Below are positions 7,139 through 16,004 of a stretch of DNA of 53,448 nt, piece by piece. The DNA lies in NCBI GenBank assembly GCA_004557545.1, contig SFGV01000008.1:1-53448 (forward strand). Direction: 5' to 3'. The notes beneath the pieces are model-generated. The model saw only the letters and a list, made by a program, of their open reading frames with translations. It was not told where the DNA came from and searched no databases. Position 1 is the first letter of the stretch; the number at the start of each line of letters is the position of its first letter. A program made the position numbers and the translations under genes. This DNA comes from Succinatimonas hippei. Lineage in GTDB: Bacteria > Pseudomonadota > Gammaproteobacteria > Enterobacterales > Succinivibrionaceae.

Positions 7139-8244
7139 AATGGATTTACCTCGTTTGTAGTTTGCGCGCTTCTGGAAGTCTTTTGAATTGGTAAAACGAT
7201 CTTGAAAGTGGTTTCTGAAGGATTACTTCGACATTCAAGCGAACCGCCGTGGCGTTCGATAATGCTCTGGGCAATTGACAGTCCGAGACCATTACCGTTT
7301 GCTTTGGTAGTGACCATAGGGTAGAAGATCGTTTGTCTTATCTCTTCGGGGATCTCGGGCCCGTTGTTGGATATGGTAATAGCCACCACTGTCGGATATT
7401 TGTGCTCGCGCACTATATGTCCGGATTCAGCTCTGGTTACAACCCGGATTAATGGATGCTCGGTCTTGGCGTCTGCCATCGCGTCTATGGCGTTATTCAC
7501 AATATTGAGCAGAACCTGCTGAATCGAGTCGACATCAAGTCTCAGCTCAGGCAAAGAAGGATCGTAGTCTTTTTCAAAGCGCACATTGATACGCTTTTGC
7601 ATCGCCGCAAGCGACAATACCTTCTCGATAACATAGTGAATGTTGGTCCAGACCAAAGGATTGGGATGCTGAGGCCCCAGAAGGTTATCCACCAGTTTTT
7701 TAAGGCGGTCGGTTTGTTCGATTATGACAGATGTATATTCCTTAAGATCGGGTTCTTTAGAAGCGTATGAAAGTTCCAGCAACTGAGCCGCGCCTCTTAT
7801 CCCTCCTAAGGGGTTTTTAATTTCATGAGCGAGATTTCTGATCAGATCACGGGCAGCCGTATGCTGGGTCTGAAGGGAAACCGCGTCAGCAAGTTTTTGC
7901 TGGTGATCAATAGAGTGCATCTCGATAAGCAGTCCATGACCACGGCCGCTGTATAAACCTACCGAAAGATTAACCTGCAGGCTGTTTCCGGGTTCTGGTG
8001 ACAGTAATATGCCGGCCGCGGTAAGTCCCTGAAATCCGGGTCTTACCGGCGAAGGAAGATTATGGAGAAACGAAGTCTCGCTGCGGTCAACCAGATCGCA
8101 GAATTTCATGCTTTCAAGGCGAAGGTGTGAGATTGAAAGCAACTGTTCGGCCGCAGGATTGGCATAGATTATTCGTTGCTGCGAATCAGTTACCAAAACG
8201 GCGGTATAAAGACCTTCAATGATTGATTTTGGTTCAGTGTGCAT
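7135..8244 (-). CDS. glnL: Nitrogen sensor histidine kinase NtrB
   Basis: 369 residues (E. coli 349). N-terminal PAS domain (about 8-115, with YANPAAEQLL), then HisKA with the H-box LAHEIKNPLGG (His140), then HATPase with N-box NNAIDAM, G1 SNNGPEIP, the FYPMVTTK block and G2 GNGLGLSIAQ. There is no membrane segment, so it is a soluble kinase; in enterobacteria PII controls it and it phosphorylates and dephosphorylates NtrC. All catalytic boxes look intact, so signalling to the Asp53 of the adjacent NtrC should still work. No strong Shine-Dalgarno precedes the ATG at 8244. An NtrC operator and extended -10 lie upstream. In E. coli glnA precedes glnL; here typA does, and a terminator separates them. 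Confidence 0.95.
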   Translation of the reverse strand: MHTEPKSIIEGLYTAVLVTDSQQRIIYANPAAEQLLSISHLRLESMKFCDLVDRSETSFLHNLPSPVRPGFQGLTAAGILLSPEPGNSLQVNLSVGLYSGRGHGLLIEMHSIDHQQKLADAVSLQTQHTAARDLIRNLAHEIKNPLGGIRGAAQLLELSYASKEPDLKEYTSVIIEQTDRLKKLVDNLLGPQHPNPLVWTNIHYVIEKVLSLAAMQKRINVRFEKDYDPSLPELRLDVDSIQQVLLNIVNNAIDAMADAKTEHPLIRVVTRAESGHIVREHKYPTVVAITISNNGPEIPEEIRQTIFYPMVTTKANGNGLGLSIAQSIIERHGGSLECRSNPSETTFKIVLPIQKTSRSAQTTNEVNPL

Positions 8245-8305
8245 TTTTATGACTGAGCAAATCTAGTGCAATGAACAAATTTTAGATCAACTCAGAAGAA
8301 TATGC

Positions 8306-8314
8306 ATTATCTCA
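8306..8314 (-). promoter_or_regulatory. Extended -10 promoter of glnLG
   Basis: On the minus strand TGaGATAAT (TG plus a 5/6 match to TATAAT) lies about 60 bases before the glnL ATG. There is no good -35 at 17 or 18 bases; the adjacent upstream DNA is occupied by the NtrC operator. This is a sigma-70 type element, and no -24/-12 sigma-54 signature (GG-N10-GC) was seen here. Confidence 0.45.
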
Positions 8315-8315
8315 G

Positions 8316-8330
8316 GCACAAAAATAGTGC
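8316..8330. promoter_or_regulatory. NtrC operator upstream of glnLG
   Basis: GCAC-AAAAATA-GTGC matches the NtrC site form GCAC-N7-GTGC known from E. coli glnA exactly in both half-sites. It lies next to and upstream of the extended -10, where bound NtrC would block or contact sigma-70 polymerase. A second element at 8255-8269 has only one good half (GTGC). In E. coli, NtrC represses glnL from such a site; autorepression is the simplest reading here. Confidence 0.7.
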
Positions 8331-8410
8331 ATAATTAATTGGCTTACTTCAGATGGGTTAAATAAGTTTGTTTCTGACAATTTATTAATTTTAAATGAAA
8401 AAGCTAAACA

Positions 8411-8440
8411 AAAAGGCTGTGTTTTACAACACAGCCTTTT
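8411..8440 (-). terminator. Intrinsic terminator of typA
   Basis: Perfect 13-bp stem, AAAAGGCTGTGTT / AACACAGCCTTTT with a 4-base loop, 23 bases after the typA stop. On the minus strand the stem ends in TTTTTG. It separates typA from glnLG transcription. Confidence 0.9.
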
Positions 8441-8463
8441 CTGGTTTAATGCTGAATTATGGC

Positions 8464-10302
8464 TCAGTCGTTATTCTTTTTTCCGCCTGCGGCTCTGAAA
8501 GCGCGCACGCGGTCCATTTCAGAGAGGTTCTTCTTGCGCAGGCGGATGCTGACAGGAGTTACCTCAACGAGCTCGTCATCGTTTATGTACTCAAGGCTCT
8601 GCTCAAGCGACATCCTTATAGGCGGAGTCAGGAGAATATTGTCGTCAGACCCTGCCGCGCGGACGTTTGTAAGCTTTTTGGTCTTAAGCGGGTTTACGGT
8701 CAGATCGTTGTCGCGCACATGCTGACCAATGATCTGCCCTTCATATACTTCCTCGCCGGGACCTACGAACATGCGCCCGCGCTCCTGCAGGAACCACAGC
8801 GCGTATGGAACGGTTTTACCGGTATCGTTTGAGATCATGACACCGTTCTGACGGTCTCCGAGACTCCCTCCAAGATAGGTGTCATAGCTGTCAAAGGAGT
8901 GATACATGAGACCGGTTCCTGAGGTAAGGCTCATGTAGAGTGTCTGGAAACCAATAAGTCCGCGTGAGGGAATGCGGTAGTCGAGTCTGACACGACCTTT
9001 ACCATCAGGTGTCATATTCTTGAGCTCGCCCTTTCTGCGACCAAGCTCTTCCATAACCGGACCCTGATTTTCCTCGCGGAGGTCGCAGGTGAGAACCTCA
9101 TAAGGCTCAAGTGTCTTGCCATCCTCTTTTTTCAGAATAACCTGCGGGCGTGAAACGGCCAGTTCGTACCCTTCACGGCGCATCTCTTCGATGAGAACAG
9201 AAAGGTGTAGCTCTCCGCGTCCTGAAACCTTGAAGCGGTCAGCATCCTCTGTGGGCTCAACGCGCAACGCCACGTTATGCACCAGCTCCTGTTTCAGACG
9301 CTCTTCAATGTTTCTTGAAGTGATGAACTTGCCTTCACGACCGGCAAAAGGTGAGGTGTTAACGCAGAAGTTCATGGTGACTGTAGGCTCATCAACAGTC
9401 AGCGGGGGCAGAGCCTCAACTTTTGAGGGATCACAGATAGTGTCGGAAATCTTAAGCTCGCCCAGTCCGGTTACGGCAACAATATCGCCGGCCTCAGCGA
9501 CATCAGCGACTTTGCGGTGCAATCCAAGATAGTCCATAACCTGACCGATCTTCCCGCTTCTGGTTTTACCATCGCGTCCGATTATGGTTACGGTCTGGTT
9601 AGCTCTCGCCTGCCCTCTCTTTACGCGGCCAACGCCAATGACTCCAACAAATGAGGTGAAATCAAGTGAGGAGATCTGCATCTGGAAAGGACCGTTGAGA
9701 TCAGCGTTAGGAGGTGAGACCTTGTCGACTATGGTCTGGAACAAGGGCTCCATGTTTTCGCCTTTAACCCCTTCCTCCAATGATGCCCATCCCTGGAACG
9801 CGGAGGCATAGACCACAGGGAAGTCGAGCTGTTCGTCAGTGGCCCCGAGATTGTCAAAAAGATCGAAAACCTGATCAATAACCCAGCTTGGGCGCGCGCC
9901 CTCGCGGTCGCACTTATTGATAACCACAATAGGCTTCAGGCCGGCGGCAAAAGCCTTCTGAGTTACGAAACGGGTCTGGGGCATAGGTCCGTCAACAGCG
10001 TCTACCAGAAGCAGAACCGAGTCGACCATGGACATAACACGTTCGACCTCACCGCCGAAGTCAGCGTGACCCGGGGTGTCGACTATGTTTATACGGTAAC
10101 CATGCCAGTCGATTGCGGTATTTTTTGAAAGAATGGTTATTCCACGCTCTTTTTCAATCGCGTTTGAATCCATGACTCTGGTCTGACCCAGTTCACTGCG
10201 GTCAAGGGTGCCTGACTGGCGAAGCAGACTGTCTACCAGCGTGGTCTTGCCGTGGTCAACATGCGCGATGATGGCGATGTTGCGAATCTTGTTGACATCC
10301 AT
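8464..10302 (-). CDS. typA: Ribosome-associated GTPase TypA/BipA
   Basis: 612 residues (E. coli 607). Translation-factor GTPase with G1 AHVDHGKTT (13-21), RGITI switch I, G3 DTPGHADFGGE and G4 NKCD, then beta-barrel, EF-G-like domain V and the BipA-specific C-terminal domain with basic LRKKNL. BipA binds the 70S ribosome and aids 50S assembly and growth at low temperature. AGGA 7 bases before the ATG fixes the start. In E. coli typA is divergent from glnA; here it is upstream of glnLG on the same strand. A long leader with palindromes precedes it and a strong terminator follows. Confidence 0.97.
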   Translation of the reverse strand: MDVNKIRNIAIIAHVDHGKTTLVDSLLRQSGTLDRSELGQTRVMDSNAIEKERGITILSKNTAIDWHGYRINIVDTPGHADFGGEVERVMSMVDSVLLLVDAVDGPMPQTRFVTQKAFAAGLKPIVVINKCDREGARPSWVIDQVFDLFDNLGATDEQLDFPVVYASAFQGWASLEEGVKGENMEPLFQTIVDKVSPPNADLNGPFQMQISSLDFTSFVGVIGVGRVKRGQARANQTVTIIGRDGKTRSGKIGQVMDYLGLHRKVADVAEAGDIVAVTGLGELKISDTICDPSKVEALPPLTVDEPTVTMNFCVNTSPFAGREGKFITSRNIEERLKQELVHNVALRVEPTEDADRFKVSGRGELHLSVLIEEMRREGYELAVSRPQVILKKEDGKTLEPYEVLTCDLREENQGPVMEELGRRKGELKNMTPDGKGRVRLDYRIPSRGLIGFQTLYMSLTSGTGLMYHSFDSYDTYLGGSLGDRQNGVMISNDTGKTVPYALWFLQERGRMFVGPGEEVYEGQIIGQHVRDNDLTVNPLKTKKLTNVRAAGSDDNILLTPPIRMSLEQSLEYINDDELVEVTPVSIRLRKKNLSEMDRVRAFRAAGGKKNND

Positions 10303-10751
10303 TTGTTTATCCTGTGGTTAGGTCTTTTCCCTGCGTTCAGACGTCTGAACCTGTGTATCTGCGGCCCTGTCGCCGTTAGGGAATGGTTAATCGTGCTCCG
10401 CGAAATGACGGAGAAGCGCTCTTTGCCTGCCTCCTCAAAATGAGGCGTATCCTAATGACAAAATCTATGTATTTTAACTTAGATTTTGACAAGTGACGCA
10501 TTTTTACGATGACGCGTGTGATACCAGATTTTTTCTCTTTAAGTACTTTCACACCGCGCTCATCTCACCGATTTCAGAAATTTAAACTTTGCCGGTTTAA
10601 CTAATTGAGAAGACATAAGTTCAATGAATAGGTAAACGCGCCCGGAGTGTCATTAAGATTGTGATAAAGGCGCGCGTGTTCCTGCTCATACGCACGTCAA
10701 TACGCTTTTTGGGTAAAATGAATGTCATCTTGTATTTAAGGGGGAGCACAA
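10303..10751. other. 449-base gap between typA and yihY: structured typA leader and yihY promoter region
   Basis: No gene recognised. On the typA side there is a perfect 16-bp palindrome GTTCAGACGTCTGAAC (10335-10350), a CTCCG/CGGAG hairpin near 10400, CCTCA-TTT-TGAGG near 10440, and an inverted repeat CAAAATCTA (10459-10467) / TAGATTTTG (10480-10488) overlapping a possible typA -35 (TTGTCA, minus strand, 10487-10492). On the yihY side a TAAAAT (10714-10719) is a possible -10 without a clear -35. About 200 bases in the middle (10500-10700) show nothing I can name. Confidence 0.5.
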
Positions 10752-11675
10752 GTGAGGGAACTTATCAGATATTTTATAAGCCGGGTACGGCGTGACAGTC
10801 TGGGGCTTGAGGCGTCTTCCCTTGCTTTTACCTCCATATTGGCTCTTATTCCAGCTCTCACCGTGGTTTTGTCATTGTTCGCGATGGTGCCATCATTCCG
10901 CGGAGTTCGTGACGCGTTAAAGAAATTTGCATCGCAAAATCTCATGCCGGTGTTTTCTGAAACGGTGAATAACTATGTAGGGGCGCTGGTGGCCCATGCC
11001 GGCAAGCTAACACTCACCAGCACTCTGGCGTTCTTTATAATCGCTCTGTTGCTGGTACGCTCAGTAGATTTCTCCTTAAATCGTATATGGCGCGGTGGCA
11101 GACGCAAGTTTGGTCAGACTGTGGCCATATACTGGACGCTTCTGACTTTAGGACCACTGGCGGTTGGGCTTATAGTCTGGCTCACCTCCAGGGTGATCGC
11201 TTACGCCGCAACCTCAGGCGGAGTGGTCGGGATCCCGCTTTTAATCGCATACTTTGTATTTCCGGTCATTATCGAAATAATTGTGGTTACGGCTCTTTTT
11301 ATTGTTGTCCCGGCGGTGCAGGTGCGGTTTCAGGATGCTCTTTTGGGAGCGGTGTTTGTTACCGTATTGCTTGAAATATCCAAAAAGGCATTCAGCGTCT
11401 TCGTGCTTAACTTCGCTAACTACAAAATGGTATACGGGGCGTTCGCGGCGCTTCCGATCATGATGATTTGGATTTATATCAACTGGTGGATTGTGCTTCT
11501 GGGGGCCGAATTTACCGCTACCCTGGGCACCGTTCGTTCAGGAATGAACGAGGATGTTCCGGGATTCATGGTGTATCTTGCCAACATTACCGGATCCACG
11601 CTGGGGTCTGACAATGCCGTAAAGGTAAGGCGCAAGGCCTCTATCAACATAAAGGTATCAAAGAGACAGCCATAG
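10752..11675 (+). CDS. yihY: YihY/UPF0761 family inner-membrane protein
   Basis: 307 residues with the YihY (formerly Rbn/RNase BN) pattern: an N-terminal soluble helix, SLAFTSILALIPALTVVLSLF as first membrane segment, then about five more (around 90-115, 130-155, 175-205, 210-235, 240-270). The block IWIYINWWIVLLGAEFTATL near residue 240 is characteristic. Its exact role is unknown; the old claim that it is RNase BN was withdrawn in favour of another gene. Start is a GTG with GGGGGAG 6 bases upstream. It is a single gene that converges on asmA with a 10-base gap. Confidence 0.9.
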   Translation: MRELIRYFISRVRRDSLGLEASSLAFTSILALIPALTVVLSLFAMVPSFRGVRDALKKFASQNLMPVFSETVNNYVGALVAHAGKLTLTSTLAFFIIALLLVRSVDFSLNRIWRGGRRKFGQTVAIYWTLLTLGPLAVGLIVWLTSRVIAYAATSGGVVGIPLLIAYFVFPVIIEIIVVTALFIVVPAVQVRFQDALLGAVFVTVLLEISKKAFSVFVLNFANYKMVYGAFAALPIMMIWIYINWWIVLLGAEFTATLGTVRSGMNEDVPGFMVYLANITGSTLGSDNAVKVRRKASINIKVSKRQP

Positions 11676-11700
11676 CGGGAGCTGGCTATTTATCTTTTTC
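11668..11700 (+). terminator. Probable yihY terminator overlapping the convergent stop codons
   Basis: AGCC-at-AGC-GGGA-GCT-GGCT (11668-11687) forms a bulged hairpin followed on the plus strand by ATTTATCTTTTT. It overlaps the yihY stop and the asmA stop. Confidence 0.45.
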
Positions 11701-13857
11701 CGTATTCTCTTTTTGGGGGCTGGTGGTGCCCTCAAGCTCAGCTATCTGGGACTTAAGCTTCTCAAGGGATTTCATAAGCTCCTGCTCGCTTTTCTGCTGG
11801 GCTGCGGCCTGTTTTTTCAGATTTTCGTCCCGTTCCTTTCTTTCCTTGTCCGTGAGCTCCTTTACAAATAATCCGGGACGGAGGATAGGTCCGCGCTCAA
11901 GCGCGTCGATCTCAAAATTCAGGTCTGGCAATTTACCGTTAATTGTTACAGAAGTAAGACTGTCACGTGGATAGCTCGCAAAGAAAGCCTCTCCTGTAGT
12001 TTCACCGTTTGATGTATCAGTTTGGGTATGCAGACTCATCTTGGACGCGGGCAGCATGGCGGTAGCGTTAAGTGTTCCAACACTATCTGTCAGATCTATT
12101 TGCAACATCAGATCATGAAATCCGCAGTCACTGTCAGCGAGCGCGCTGTTTAGTTTGTCCCATGAGAGAGAGTAAACCCCTTTCTTCCCACCGTTTATAA
12201 GGTCAAGACCAAAGTCTGATACCAGAAGAGAGGCGCTCTGCAGGCTTATGTGACCTTTGAGGACCGACGGAAATCCTTTAACTGGACCCTGAAGCTGCAA
12301 TTGCGCGTCAAGGTCAAAATTACCTCCAAAGGTTCTGGGCATCAGATCCGAGTTTAGTGATGACGCGTCAAAATCTTTCGCCTGCGCTATTACAAAGCCT
12401 TTACCGTCATCCAAGGGCAGGGACATCGCGAAGGTCGCATGGGATTGACCGAATACAGCTTTCGGAACAGAGAGAGTAATGCCCTGAGAACTGAAGTTTG
12501 AGATAACAGAAAGCTCATTGCATCGCAGGTCGTGAAACAGGACATCACTGGCAGAAATACTGGCAGCTCCTGAAGGAGCTGGAGATATACCGTCATCAGG
12601 TGACCAGGAAAAGCCTGATATGGTTCCGCTTAAGGTTCTTGCTGACAGGCGCAGTGAGTCCAGGTGTGACAGGAATGAGATGTTATTCAGGGTCAGGGTA
12701 CCTACGGTGACAGGGCTACTTATGCGTTTTGAAAAACCGTCACGCAGATCAGGCGTTAACTCGAATTTTCCTCCGCTTAAAGACAAGGCCCGCACGCTCA
12801 GAGCGCCCTTAGGGGTAGCAAACGCGTCAAGGCTGTAGCTGCCGTCAAAGATGGAGCCTGCCAGCTTTATGTCAGCTCCGGTATCGGCAACACTGAGTTC
12901 AGCGCGGTTTTCTTCGGCCGTAAGCTGCATGTCCGGGATCGAAATTTCGTCAGCTCTTCCTGAATATATAAAAGATACTGTCCTGTCAGAGTAAGATAGA
13001 TCCAGGATCCTGCCATCAAGCCCCTCGAAAGTTATCCCACGAGAAGGGAGCAGGACTACCGCTGAGTTAACGTTAACCTCTGGCGCCGTGACCGTAAGCT
13101 TACCCAGGAAATTCAGACCGTTTTTCAGCACAACCCTGTCAAGATTCAAACTTGAGAATGTAAGAGTATCAGGTTCAATTAATGTAACGTCGCCTGATAC
13201 AGTGCCACCGAGGGTTTCCATGCGCAGGGAATTTATTTCCGTTTTCTCGCCATGGCGTTCGATTTTGCCTTCAAGAGATTTGAACGGAAGTCCTTTGAAG
13301 GAGCCTTCACCCATTTGTCCCGAACCGGAGGCGATCTCAGTTTTACCATCGCTTTGAATAAAGAGAGACTTAAGCTCGAAGCTCGATGTCCGTGCTTTAA
13401 GCTCGTCAAAATCCAGAGGAACATCTGTAGCGTGCAACGCGTTTATTTTTATAGTTTTGAAACCGAGCCTGCCGCGTGTAAGCCTGCTTATGTCACCGTG
13501 CTTTGTCTTTAAATTCTTTACATAAAGATCTCTTATAACCAGATCATTGCCGGAAAGAAGTGAACGTACATCATATTCTGCGTATAGCTCGTCAATAGTG
13601 CTATTGCCAAATCCTATGTCATGAAGCTTCAGCGTGTCAGGGTATAGAGGTGAGAACTCGACTTTTCCAACGGTAAAAGTCATACCGGAACGCTCGGCGA
13701 GGATTTTCAGCAGGGGATCTCTGACGTGCTGTCCGTTGAACCAGAATATAAACGCGCCGATTAACCCGGCTAAGATAATTAAGACAATGAGGGATATCCT
13801 GAGCGCGCGGGATAGTCTGCTACTGTGGTGATGCGCGATATTCCTTCTCAATGCCAT
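11686..13857 (-). CDS. AsmA family protein
   Basis: 723 residues. A short basic N-terminus is followed by one membrane anchor (about 20-42), then a long beta-rich part typical of AsmA-like proteins: FTVGKVEFSPLYPDTLKLHDI at the start, repeats of short beta segments, and LPDLNFEIDALERG near the end. The last 70 residues form a charged coiled coil (KERKERDENLKKQ, ELMKSLEKLKSQI). AsmA proteins are inner-membrane anchored and periplasmic; larger relatives form bridges for phospholipid movement to the outer membrane. The ATG lies one base after the recG stop, so it is translated in the same operon. Similarity is to the family, not clearly to E. coli AsmA itself, so no symbol is assigned. Confidence 0.75.
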   Translation of the reverse strand: MALRRNIAHHHSSRLSRALRISLIVLIILAGLIGAFIFWFNGQHVRDPLLKILAERSGMTFTVGKVEFSPLYPDTLKLHDIGFGNSTIDELYAEYDVRSLLSGNDLVIRDLYVKNLKTKHGDISRLTRGRLGFKTIKINALHATDVPLDFDELKARTSSFELKSLFIQSDGKTEIASGSGQMGEGSFKGLPFKSLEGKIERHGEKTEINSLRMETLGGTVSGDVTLIEPDTLTFSSLNLDRVVLKNGLNFLGKLTVTAPEVNVNSAVVLLPSRGITFEGLDGRILDLSYSDRTVSFIYSGRADEISIPDMQLTAEENRAELSVADTGADIKLAGSIFDGSYSLDAFATPKGALSVRALSLSGGKFELTPDLRDGFSKRISSPVTVGTLTLNNISFLSHLDSLRLSARTLSGTISGFSWSPDDGISPAPSGAASISASDVLFHDLRCNELSVISNFSSQGITLSVPKAVFGQSHATFAMSLPLDDGKGFVIAQAKDFDASSLNSDLMPRTFGGNFDLDAQLQLQGPVKGFPSVLKGHISLQSASLLVSDFGLDLINGGKKGVYSLSWDKLNSALADSDCGFHDLMLQIDLTDSVGTLNATAMLPASKMSLHTQTDTSNGETTGEAFFASYPRDSLTSVTINGKLPDLNFEIDALERGPILRPGLFVKELTDKERKERDENLKKQAAAQQKSEQELMKSLEKLKSQIAELEGTTSPQKENTEKDK

Positions 13858-13858
13858 T

Positions 13859-15994
13859 TCAGTGCTCCATCGCTACGGCCGATAGGTCAGGGAACCAGCG
13901 TTTTATTAAAGCGCGCGCGCAAGGGACGTCTCTTGAGATGATCTTTTCGGCCGCTTTGCGCGCCGGAGCGGCGAGATCAGCGTCACGCGAAGCGTCAGCG
14001 ACTGTAAAAATGTTAAAGCCGGTCTGTTCGGATCCGCTTATGTCACCAGGACCTCTGAGTTTGAGATCCTGCTCTGAGATCTCAAAGCCATCTGTGGTAT
14101 TGCGCATGATTTTCAGCCTTTCCATGGCAATCGCGCAACCCTTCGGATCGTCCTGCAGTGTCTGAGGATCCGCCGCTTTGTACAACAGAAGACAGTATGA
14201 CTGCGCGCTACCGCGTCCTACGCGACCGCGCAGCTGATGGAGCTGGGCAAGACCGAAAGTTTCAGCGCTGTCAATTACCATAATACTCGCGTCAGGGACA
14301 TCAACGCCTACCTCTATTATGGTGGTAGCGACGAGCAATGAGAATTTCTTATTTACAAAATTCTGCATCACCCGGTTTTTTTCCTGATCCGTCATACGGC
14401 CGTGAATTAAACCGACGCCATCGCCCATGATCCCGGACAGCTCTTCAAAAACCTCAATGGCAGATGAAGTGCCCCTTATATCCTCTGGATCCTTGTCTAT
14501 CCTCGGGCAAACCCAGTAGGCCTGAACCCCGCACCGGCAGGCATGAATCAGACGCTCAATGACCTCATGACGGCGGCTTTGCTCACACAGTGTTGTAATT
14601 ATTGGTTTACGCCCCTTGGGAGGTTCTTTGAGCACTGAAACATCAAGACCTGCGTATAAAGCCAGCTGCTGGGTTCTTGGGATTGGCGTAGCGGTCATAA
14701 CCAGCTGATGCACCGCGATCTCGGGCGGAGACTTGTGCAAAAGAGCCAGACGCTGCTCCGCTCCAAAACGGTGTTGCTCGTCAATAATTGCGAGCGCCAG
14801 ATCATGATATTGGACATCAGGCTGAAACAGGCTGTGGGTTCCGATTATTATCGAGCAGTTGCCACAGGCAAGATCAGAGAGGATCCTGAATCTTTCCCTG
14901 CCTTTGACCTCGGATGTGAGAAGATCGCAGGTTATGCCAAGCCCGCCAAGCACGCTCTTGAATTTCTCGTAGTGCTGAGAGGCAAGCAGCTCAGTCGGCG
15001 CCAGAACCGCGCTTTGATAGCCGGCAGCGGCTGTCTGGGCGCATGCCATCATGGCTACAGCCGTCTTGCCTGATCCCACGTCTCCATGGAGCAGGCGCAA
15101 CATCGGGCTCCCACTTTGAAGATCCTGCATGATCTCAAAAAAGGCCTGACTCTGTGATTTGGTTGGCGTAAAGCCGAGTCTTGAGAGCAGAGCTTTATAA
15201 AGGCTCTGATTAAGTCTTATCAGACGAGCGTGCCTAAGCATGTTTTTGCGCTTGAGTGACAGCATGGTCAGCTGGTAAGCCGTAAGCTCCTCAAAACAGA
15301 TTCTTCTGAAACTCTCAAGCTCTGATGGATATACCATTATTCCCGGCAGTGATGCCGGCTTTGGGCTGTGTGTTGAGGCGATGGCCTCTGTTAGCGTTAT
15401 GCCGAATGGATTGCAATCAGATGGCAGAATTTCCGGCATGGGGATTGAACTTAAGGTTTTTAACGCCTGCTGCGCGGCGGTGCGTATGGTTTTTTGCGTA
15501 AGTCCCGCTGTTGAGTGGTATACGGGGGTGAGGAAGTCTGAAAGATGAGGCTCTTCGCCTTCGGCGAGGAATGTAACCCTGGGATGCTGCAGGCACATAA
15601 CGCCGTCGCGGTCCATTTTGGCAGTTCCGAAGGCCAGAAGCTTTCCACCTGAGGCAAAGCGGTTTTCGTAGGACGCGCGGACGTTAAAAAAAATGGCGCC
15701 TATGCGACCGCTGTCATCCTGAAGCTCTACTTTCAGAATACGCATTCTTCCGCTTTGGAAGGATCTTGATGAGCAGATGGTCAGACAATAAAGTGAGGGA
15801 ATTTTATTATCTCTGGCTTCTCTGGCGCTTATGATCCTGGTTTCGTCAAGATAGCGGAAAGGGAAATCCATCAGCAGATCAAACAGTGTCTCTACGCCAA
15901 GCGCGCGAAACTTTGCTGCCGCGAATTTACCAACCCCACGCAGTGATGTTACAGCACTGGTTCTGTAATACTCATCGCCTTCTACCATCTGCAA
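13859..15994 (-). CDS. recG: ATP-dependent DNA helicase RecG
   Basis: 711 residues (E. coli 693). N-terminal wedge/OB domain with SLRGVGKFAAAKFRALG and PFRYLDET, then SF2 helicase: motif I GDVGSGKTAVA, motif II DEQH, motif III TATPIPRT, and the C-terminal GRVGRGSAQSYCLL. It reverses stalled forks and processes branched DNA. The longest frame starts with TTG at 15994, with AAGAGA 6 bases upstream; ATG at 15988 is the alternative, giving two fewer residues. It is the third gene of aminopeptidase-pssA-recG-asmA, with 10 bases to pssA and 1 to asmA. In E. coli recG follows spoT; here it has moved. Confidence 0.96.
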   Translation of the reverse strand: MQMVEGDEYYRTSAVTSLRGVGKFAAAKFRALGVETLFDLLMDFPFRYLDETRIISAREARDNKIPSLYCLTICSSRSFQSGRMRILKVELQDDSGRIGAIFFNVRASYENRFASGGKLLAFGTAKMDRDGVMCLQHPRVTFLAEGEEPHLSDFLTPVYHSTAGLTQKTIRTAAQQALKTLSSIPMPEILPSDCNPFGITLTEAIASTHSPKPASLPGIMVYPSELESFRRICFEELTAYQLTMLSLKRKNMLRHARLIRLNQSLYKALLSRLGFTPTKSQSQAFFEIMQDLQSGSPMLRLLHGDVGSGKTAVAMMACAQTAAAGYQSAVLAPTELLASQHYEKFKSVLGGLGITCDLLTSEVKGRERFRILSDLACGNCSIIIGTHSLFQPDVQYHDLALAIIDEQHRFGAEQRLALLHKSPPEIAVHQLVMTATPIPRTQQLALYAGLDVSVLKEPPKGRKPIITTLCEQSRRHEVIERLIHACRCGVQAYWVCPRIDKDPEDIRGTSSAIEVFEELSGIMGDGVGLIHGRMTDQEKNRVMQNFVNKKFSLLVATTIIEVGVDVPDASIMVIDSAETFGLAQLHQLRGRVGRGSAQSYCLLLYKAADPQTLQDDPKGCAIAMERLKIMRNTTDGFEISEQDLKLRGPGDISGSEQTGFNIFTVADASRDADLAAPARKAAEKIISRDVPCARALIKRWFPDLSAVAMEH

Positions 15995-16004
15995 ATGAAT
16001 TCTC

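Noticed and set aside
8395..8832. Plus-strand frame of 145 codons
   Set aside because: It starts in the typA terminator and runs antisense through typA.
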